This document shows, in pieces, positions 6,519 through 11,181 of a stretch of 11,181 nt of DNA (positions are counted from its first letter, which is position 1; each line of letters starts with the position of its first letter). The DNA lies in assembly GCA_028708055.1 (NCBI GenBank), contig JAQVZT010000066.1, positions 1-11,181 on the forward strand, in the 5' to 3' direction. This DNA is from Methanothrix sp. GTDB taxonomy: Archaea; Halobacteriota; Methanosarcinia; Methanotrichales; Methanotrichaceae. The position numbers and the translations under genes were made by a program. The notes beneath the pieces were generated by a model that ran no database searches, was not told where the DNA came from, and saw only the letters and a list, made by a program, of their open reading frames with translations.

Positions 6519-6572
6519 ATGAATTCGCATTATCGATATCAAATGATAATAGCATTATCCATTAATAGGTGA
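6519..6572 (+). CDS. Possible 17-residue leader peptide of cobN
   Basis: ATG at 6519 opens an 18-codon frame (MNSHYRYQMIIALSINR, then TGA at 6570-6572). GGAG lies only 2 bases before the ATG, closer than ideal. The stop codon overlaps the last bases of the cobN Shine-Dalgarno sequence (AGGTGA, 6567-6572) and ends 6 bases before the cobN ATG. Ribosomes finishing this frame would therefore sit on the cobN start, which could couple or tune its translation. Such a short frame can arise by chance, and the peptide has no clear regulatory codon run. Confidence 0.25.
   Translation: MNSHYRYQMIIALSINR
6545..6559 (+). repeat. Inverted repeat just upstream of cobN
   Basis: GATAAT-AGC-ATTATC is a perfect 6-bp inverted repeat with a 3-base centre, 19 bases before the cobN ATG. 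The word GCATTATC in its right arm also occurs at 6527-6534. It could be an operator downstream of the transcription start or a small RNA hairpin next to the ribosome binding site. Confidence 0.45.
6567..6572 (+). promoter_or_regulatory. Ribosome binding site of cobN
   Basis: AGGTGA with a 6-base spacer to the ATG at 6579 is a good match to the archaeal Shine-Dalgarno sequence and fixes the cobN start. Confidence 0.65.
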
Positions 6573-6578
6573 AATAAT

Positions 6579-9500
6579 ATGAAAGTCGTCTCAATATCCT
6601 GGTCCAGCGAGCTGCCACTCTTGCTTCAGGCTGCAAAAGAGATCGGGCTGGAGATGGAGCTATGGTCCTCCAGTCAGCTATCCAGCGAGGCAGATCTCGT
6701 AAAATGCCTGGATTCACTTAAGAAGGCAGACCTGATTCTCCTCCATCCATCCAATGAAGCCTGCTGGGATGAGATTGTTCCTGCTCTAGATCAAAGGACT
6801 CCGATTATCTCCTTTGGAAGGGATCCATCCCATTGGGCTCTGGCAAATGTTCCGCTGGATACAACCCAAATGGTCAACAAATATGTTCTCTTCGGCGGGC
6901 CTGAGAACTACAAAAATATGCTCAAGTACGTCTGCAAGGAGGTCATGGGGCAGGATATTATCTACGATCCACCCCAGCAACTCTTGTGGCAGGGATTCTA
7001 CCACCCCCGAGCGGAAGCCGCCTTTGCAGCTCTTGAAGATTATCTGTTGTGGTATGGCCAGCTGAAGAGCCCGACGGTTGGCATAATATTCTCCCGAACC
7101 TACTGGGCCAATGGTGATACCGCCCTGGTGGACGCCTTTATAGCCGAACTGGAAAGAGATTGCTCGGTTCTTCCAGTCTTCTGCTTCGGCATGGGCGACC
7201 AGGATCTTGGTGCCTGGTCGAGCGTCGAGGTCTCGGAGAGGATCTTCAAGGGCAGAGTGGATGCGATAATCAATCTGCAGCCTATCTTCCGTCCCAGAAA
7301 GCCGGATGAAGCAGCCAGCGTCCTCAAGGCAATCGACGTTCCAGTCTTTCACCCGCTTATGGTCTATCACAAGACCGTGGACGAGTGGCAAAAGGATATT
7401 CACGGCCTCTCCAGCAGCGAGGTGGGCTGGTCTGTGGCCATGCCCGAGTTTGAGGGAGTCATAGAGCCGCTGATCGTAGGAGTAACCGATAGGTCCGAAT
7501 CGGACGGAGCCCTGATCGAGAGGCATGTTCCCATACCGGAGAGGGTCTCAAAGGTGTGCAGGCGTGTTTCCAGATGGATTGCGCTCAAGAGCAAGCCCGT
7601 CTCCCAGCGCCGTGTGGCCTTTATTCTGCACAACAATCCCTGCGTATCCACAGAGTCGTCTGTGGGGGGAGGCGCTCATCTCGATTCCCTTGAGAGCGTG
7701 GCACGCATCCTGAACCAAATGGCCGAAGCGGGCTACTCTCTGGATAGCATTCCCGGCAACGGCAAAGAGCTTATCGGGACGATCATGGACCGAAAAGCCA
7801 TCTCCGAGTTTCGCTGGACTCCCATCGAGGAGATCGTCCAGAAAGGGGGAGCGCTGGCCTATCTGTCCAAAGAGGAATACGAGCAGTGGTTCGGATGCCT
7901 CTCTCAGGATGTGCAAAGCCGGGTGATCGAGGCCTGGGGAAGGCCGCCTGGAGAGGAGAAGGACGGAATACCCGCTGCCATGGTCTACCAGGGAAAGATT
8001 GTAATCACAGGCGTGCAGTACGGCAATGCTCTGGTCTGCGCCCAGCCCAAACGGGGCTGCGCCGGCACCCGCTGCGATGGACAGGTCTGCAAGATCCTGC
8101 ATGACCCCGAGGTTCCGCCAACCCACCAGTATATCGCCACCTACAGGTATATCGAGAAGATCTTCGGCGCAGATGTGATCGTCCACGTGGGCACCCACGG
8201 CAACCTGGAGTTTCTGCCGGGCAAGTCCGTTGGCCTATCCTGCGATTGTTATCCGGATATTGGTATAGGGGATTTGCCTCACCTCTACATCTACAACTCA
8301 GACAATCCTCCCGAGGGAACAATTGCCAAGCGGCGGAGCTATGCCGCCCTGGTGGACCACATGCAGGCCGTGATGACCGACTCCGACCTCTATGGAGAGC
8401 TCAAGGAGCTGGAGGAGAAGATCGCTGAGTACAACCGCGCCAAAATCTCAGACGGCGCCAGAGCCCATGCCCTGGAGCATATCATTCTCTCGCTTATCGA
8501 GAAGAGCAACATCGCCAAGGAGATGAAGCTGGAGAAGCTGAAGGAATCCGGAGCGAGCTTTGAGCAGATCCTGGAGAGGGCTCACGACAGGATCTCCCTG
8601 CTATACAACACCCAGATTCCGGACGGAATGCATATCTTCGGGACCCTTCCAGAGGGGGAGAGAAGAAAGGAGATGGTGCGATCAATTCTCAGGTCCGAGC
8701 TTCGCAAGACCGCCGCGGAGCTTCTGGGAAAGGAGGTCACGACGAAGATGGAGGACTTGCAGGAGCTGGACAGCCTATGCAAAGAGCTGGTCTCTGCCAT
8801 GATGCAGCATTGCGAAAATGATGCAGAAGGCGGCTGCGGGCCGATGACGCTGCCGCAGCTTCTGGAGAGCAGGAGACTGCAGGGAAAAGGCTCTCTTCAG
8901 TCTCTGCAGGAAAGGATTGAGGACCTCTGCCAGCGGATAGAGGCATCAAAGGAGATGCAAAGCCTTTTGCATGGCTTTTCTGGTGGCTTTATCGAGCCCG
9001 GCCCATCCGGTCTGGTCACCAAAGGAAAGATCGAGGTTCTGCCCACGGGCCGCAACTTCTACTCCCTGGACCCGGAGGCGGTTCCCACTGAGGCCGCCTG
9101 GATGGTTGGGCGAAGGCTTGCGGATAGCCTGATTGACAAGTACCGCAAAGAGCATGGCCGGTTGCCCGAGAACGTTGCCATGTTCTGGATGGCGGGAGAC
9201 GTTATGTACGCAGATGGGGAGCAGATGGCTCAGATCTTCCACCTGATCGGCGTCTCGCCGGTCTGGAATGGCGCGAAGCTTAGGGGCTATCGGGTGGTGC
9301 CTCTGGAAGAATTGGGAAGGCCCAGGATTGACCTGACAATCAAGTCTTCGGGAATCATCCGCGACTGCTTCTACAACTGCATAGAGATCATCGACCGTGC
9401 AATAAGGGAGGTCGCAGCCCTCGACGAGCCGCCGGAGATGAACTACCTGAGAAAGCATGACCAAGAGAATGGTTCCACGCCCAGAATCTTCGCCAGCCGG

Positions 9501-10298
9501 CCGGGAACTTACGGAAACGGCGTGAACCTGGCAGTCTATGCGAGCGCCTGGAAGAAGGAGAAGGACCTCTCAGACATTTTCATCTACTGGAATGGGTACG
9601 CCTATGGCAAGGGATTCTTTGGCGAGGAGTCTCAGGACAAGCTGATCAAGCAGCTGAAGAGCGTGGATATCACATTCAACAAGACGGCCACCGACGAGAA
9701 GGATCTGTTCGGATGCTGCTGCTACTTCGGAAACCACGGCGGCATGACTGCCGCTGCCCGTGAGGTCTCCGGCCATCAGGTTGAGTCATACTACGGAGAC
9801 ACCAGGGATGCGGATCATGTGGAGGTGCGGACGCTTGCGGACGAGGTCAGGCGCGTCGTCCGAACAAAGCTGCTCAACCCCAAGTGGATCGAAGGCATGA
9901 AGCGGCACGGCTACAAGGGTGCGGGGGATATATCCAAGCGCGTTGGCCGGGTCTACGGTTGGGAGGCGACGACACAGGAGGTAGACGACTGGATCTTCGA
10001 TGACATCGCCAGGACCTTCGTCATGGATGAGGAGAACCGCAAGTTCTTCGAGGAGAACAACCCCTGGGCGATGGAGGAGATGAGCAGAAGGCTTCTGGAG
10101 GCCGAGCAGAGGGGCCTGTGGAAGGCCGACCCGGAGGTTCTGGATGCTCTGAAGTCCACATATCTTGAGATCGAGGGCTGGATGGAGGAGAGGATGGGAG
10201 ATGTCGAGGGCAATTTCCAGGGCGGTGCGATCGATGTAATCAATGCCGATGAGGTGAAGGCCTGGAAGGAGAGGATGACGAAGGTGCTCGGACCCTGA
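6579..10298 (+). CDS. cobN: CobN-type cobaltochelatase / Mg-chelatase large subunit
   Basis: The 1239-residue product is full length for the CobN/BchH family, the large, porphyrin-binding subunit of ATP-driven metal chelatases. Family blocks appear in order: VHVGTHGNLEFLPGK with His536 and His540, then IGDLPHLYIYNSDNPPEGT, GGFIEPGPSGLVTKGKIEV and VLPTGRNFYSLDP, MFWMAGDVMYADGEQMAQI, GRPRIDLTIKSSGIIRDCF, FGNHGGMTAAA with His1053, and a C-terminal block with LNPKWIEGMKRHGYKGA. A lysine/glutamate-rich helical section lies at about 605-790. Before the first His motif is a cysteine set at 487, 494, 499 and 504 (CX6CX4CX4C), and three cysteines in a row at 1046-1048. These could bind an Fe-S cluster. 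Known partners are AAA+ subunits (CobS/CobT or ChlI/ChlD); none is visible. Methanogens insert cobalt early with CbiX, so whether this protein loads cobalt is uncertain. It is controlled by a complex upstream region. Confidence 0.93.
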   Translation: MKVVSISWSSELPLLLQAAKEIGLEMELWSSSQLSSEADLVKCLDSLKKADLILLHPSNEACWDEIVPALDQRTPIISFGRDPSHWALANVPLDTTQMVNKYVLFGGPENYKNMLKYVCKEVMGQDIIYDPPQQLLWQGFYHPRAEAAFAALEDYLLWYGQLKSPTVGIIFSRTYWANGDTALVDAFIAELERDCSVLPVFCFGMGDQDLGAWSSVEVSERIFKGRVDAIINLQPIFRPRKPDEAASVLKAIDVPVFHPLMVYHKTVDEWQKDIHGLSSSEVGWSVAMPEFEGVIEPLIVGVTDRSESDGALIERHVPIPERVSKVCRRVSRWIALKSKPVSQRRVAFILHNNPCVSTESSVGGGAHLDSLESVARILNQMAEAGYSLDSIPGNGKELIGTIMDRKAISEFRWTPIEEIVQKGGALAYLSKEEYEQWFGCLSQDVQSRVIEAWGRPPGEEKDGIPAAMVYQGKIVITGVQYGNALVCAQPKRGCAGTRCDGQVCKILHDPEVPPTHQYIATYRYIEKIFGADVIVHVGTHGNLEFLPGKSVGLSCDCYPDIGIGDLPHLYIYNSDNPPEGTIAKRRSYAALVDHMQAVMTDSDLYGELKELEEKIAEYNRAKISDGARAHALEHIILSLIEKSNIAKEMKLEKLKESGASFEQILERAHDRISLLYNTQIPDGMHIFGTLPEGERRKEMVRSILRSELRKTAAELLGKEVTTKMEDLQELDSLCKELVSAMMQHCENDAEGGCGPMTLPQLLESRRLQGKGSLQSLQERIEDLCQRIEASKEMQSLLHGFSGGFIEPGPSGLVTKGKIEVLPTGRNFYSLDPEAVPTEAAWMVGRRLADSLIDKYRKEHGRLPENVAMFWMAGDVMYADGEQMAQIFHLIGVSPVWNGAKLRGYRVVPLEELGRPRIDLTIKSSGIIRDCFYNCIEIIDRAIREVAALDEPPEMNYLRKHDQENGSTPRIFASRPGTYGNGVNLAVYASAWKKEKDLSDIFIYWNGYAYGKGFFGEESQDKLIKQLKSVDITFNKTATDEKDLFGCCCYFGNHGGMTAAAREVSGHQVESYYGDTRDADHVEVRTLADEVRRVVRTKLLNPKWIEGMKRHGYKGAGDISKRVGRVYGWEATTQEVDDWIFDDIARTFVMDEENRKFFEENNPWAMEEMSRRLLEAEQRGLWKADPEVLDALKSTYLEIEGWMEERMGDVEGNFQGGAIDVINADEVKAWKERMTKVLGP

Positions 10299-10426
10299 GA
10301 ATGGAATAATTGGGGCGTAATGACGGAATAATTGCGGGATTTACAGGCATTCGGAAGATCGCTCCTGAGGATGCGGCAAGCCTTGATTGATGGAATGGTC
10401 GAAATTAGGGTCCAGTGGTCAGATTG
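10299..10426 (+). repeat. Short intergenic spacer with a 10-bp direct repeat
   Basis: GGAATAATTG occurs at 10303-10312 and 10325-10334, 22 bases apart, directly after the cobN stop. No TATA box or oligo-T run is evident in the 128-bp gap, so read-through from cobN into the permease gene is plausible. The repeat could be a regulator site spaced by two helical turns, or chance. Confidence 0.35.
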
Positions 10427-11181
10427 ATGCCTGATTTGTTAGTCGAAGCCGAGGGGGCCTATGCCATCCTCTGGGCCGATCTGGTTGCTCTGCGGCGAAA
10501 CCTGTCCCATTACCTGATAGCGACAGTTGTAGGCCCAATTCTTTATATGGCGGCCTTCGGCTTTGGCCTCGGTGGAGGCATTAAGATGGACGGCATGAGC
10601 TATCTGGAGTTTGTTATTCCCGGAATCATCGCCATGACCGCCATGAACAGCAGCTTCAATGGTTCAGGAACCAGGCTGGTAGTGGATCAAATCCACTGGA
10701 GAAGCTTCGATGAGTCGCTCATGGCTCCCATCTGCCAGCCGTCGCTTATTCTGGGCAAAGCCCTGATCGGAGTCTTGCGGGGCGGCGTCAGCTCTATTGC
10801 ATTTCTTATTATGGCTCTGCTCATCAGGCCGCAGCTTCACATCAGCGCGTCGCTGTTCCTGAGCCTGGCTCTGACCTGTCTGGTATTCTCTTATCTGGGA
10901 GTGCTCTCTGCTCTCCTGGCCCGCTCCTATGATGATATGATCATGTTCACCAGCATCATCATCACGCCCATGGCCTTTTTGGGCGGGACCTTCTTCTCCC
11001 TGAATTATGTGCCCGAAGCCCTGAAATATGCCCTTTACATGCTGCCGCTCACTCATGCCAGCATTTGCCTGCGGGCGTCTGTCTTGGGCCAGGGCGTGCC
11101 ATATCAGTCAATGCTCGCGTTGATCGTCTTTCTGGGGATCTTTGCGGGAGGCGCTCTGCTTGCCCTTAAGAGAAAGGATGC
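10427..11181 (+). CDS. ABC-2 type transporter permease (3' end outside window)
   Basis: The frame is open from ATG 10427 to the window end and gives 251 residues, close to the usual 250-270 of the family. It starts with an amphipathic segment (EGAYAILWADLVALRRNLSHYL), then a first helix (IATVVGPILYMAAFGFGLGG). FVIPGIIAMTAMNSSFNGSG and SFDESLMAPICQPSLILGKAL are typical of DrrB-like ABC-2 permeases. Four further hydrophobic segments follow, including ITPMAFLGGTFFSLNYVPEALKY, the conserved region before the last helix. GTG 10415 and TTG 10424 are alternative in-frame starts and none has a clear ribosome binding site. Such permeases pair with a separate ATPase and usually export drugs, lipids or polysaccharides. 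No ATPase gene is visible, so it may lie downstream. Position after cobN on the same strand suggests a shared transcript, but the link in function is inferred. Confidence 0.85.
   Translation, partial: MPDLLVEAEGAYAILWADLVALRRNLSHYLIATVVGPILYMAAFGFGLGGGIKMDGMSYLEFVIPGIIAMTAMNSSFNGSGTRLVVDQIHWRSFDESLMAPICQPSLILGKALIGVLRGGVSSIAFLIMALLIRPQLHISASLFLSLALTCLVFSYLGVLSALLARSYDDMIMFTSIIITPMAFLGGTFFSLNYVPEALKYALYMLPLTHASICLRASVLGQGVPYQSMLALIVFLGIFAGGALLALKRKD

Larger units (their letters stand above)
6152..6578. other. Divergent control region between the Gate gene and cobN
   Basis: These 427 bases hold no clear gene. The two ends are very AT-rich and carry the promoters. The middle (about 6237-6413) is clearly richer in G and C, and read on the minus strand is part of an open frame (6232-6471, 79 codons) ending AISFIALQIRMVEWLDADR. 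That block looks like a gene or transposase relic but matches nothing I recognise. The cobN side holds two 12-bp direct repeats, a palindromic TATA region, a short leader frame and an inverted repeat, described separately. I saw nothing resembling the conserved core of a cobalamin riboswitch. Confidence 0.6.

Noticed and set aside
6480..6578. Cobalamin riboswitch in the cobN leader
   Set aside because: The leader is only about 75-100 bases and very AT-rich, and I see no B12-box-like core or multi-stem fold. Such riboswitches are also not expected in methanogens.
7548..8198. Long minus-strand frames opposite cobN (also 6786-7526 and 8946-9464)
   Set aside because: They lie opposite strongly conserved CobN sequence and have no recognisable domains; long antisense frames are common in G+C-rich coding DNA.
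10664..11056. 130-codon minus-strand frame near the right end
   Set aside because: The plus strand encodes a clear ABC-2 permease here. The antisense product is a polar, low-complexity chain typical of the reverse of a membrane protein gene.

Overview
The window looks like part of a methanogenic archaeon's chromosome, most plausibly a member of the Methanosarcinales such as a Methanothrix-type organism. The reasons are a stand-alone methanogen-like NifB, an archaeal-type CobN with an extra cysteine cluster, a Gate-domain membrane protein of the kind found in methanogens, PAS-rich hybrid histidine kinases, AT-rich TATA-like promoters, and oligo-T runs rather than hairpins after stop codons. 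The genus is an inference from protein style, not a proof. No rRNA, tRNA, CRISPR array, intact insertion sequence or replication origin was seen.

Layout, left to right. (1) 1-255: the 3' end of nifB (nitrogenase cofactor maturation). (2) 391-762: a small secreted protein built from repeated G-T-W/Y beta motifs, followed by an oligo-T terminator. (3) 763-1075: no convincing gene; two short overlapping frames may be the relic of one. (4) 1076-2780, minus strand: a two-gene operon of a MarR-type repressor and an MFS drug exporter of the fosmidomycin-resistance type, with an 8-nt start/stop overlap and a perfect inverted repeat just upstream of the repressor start. (5) 3039-5248, plus strand: a PAS-PAS-HisKA-HATPase-REC hybrid histidine kinase split by a one-base frameshift inside the second PAS domain. 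(6) 5210-6151, minus strand: a Gate (nucleoside-recognition) domain membrane protein whose 3' end overlaps the kinase's 3' end tail to tail. (7) 6152-6578: a 427-bp divergent control region with TATA-like boxes, direct and inverted repeats, and a 17-residue leader frame whose stop sits inside the cobN ribosome binding site. (8) 6579-10298: full-length cobN-type chelatase large subunit. (9) 10427-11181: an ABC-2 type permease, cut by the window edge.

Functional reading. The MarR/MFS pair is a classic self-contained efflux module. The Gate protein, cobN and the ABC permease may form a metal or tetrapyrrole module: the first two are divergent and share a CATTATC word in their control region, and the permease follows cobN on the same strand. 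That grouping is inference. Methanogens make corrinoids by the anaerobic, early-cobalt route, so the real substrate of this CobN is open. The most striking points are the kinase frameshift, the CobN cysteine cluster and the layered cobN leader. No wholly new multi-gene system is evident.
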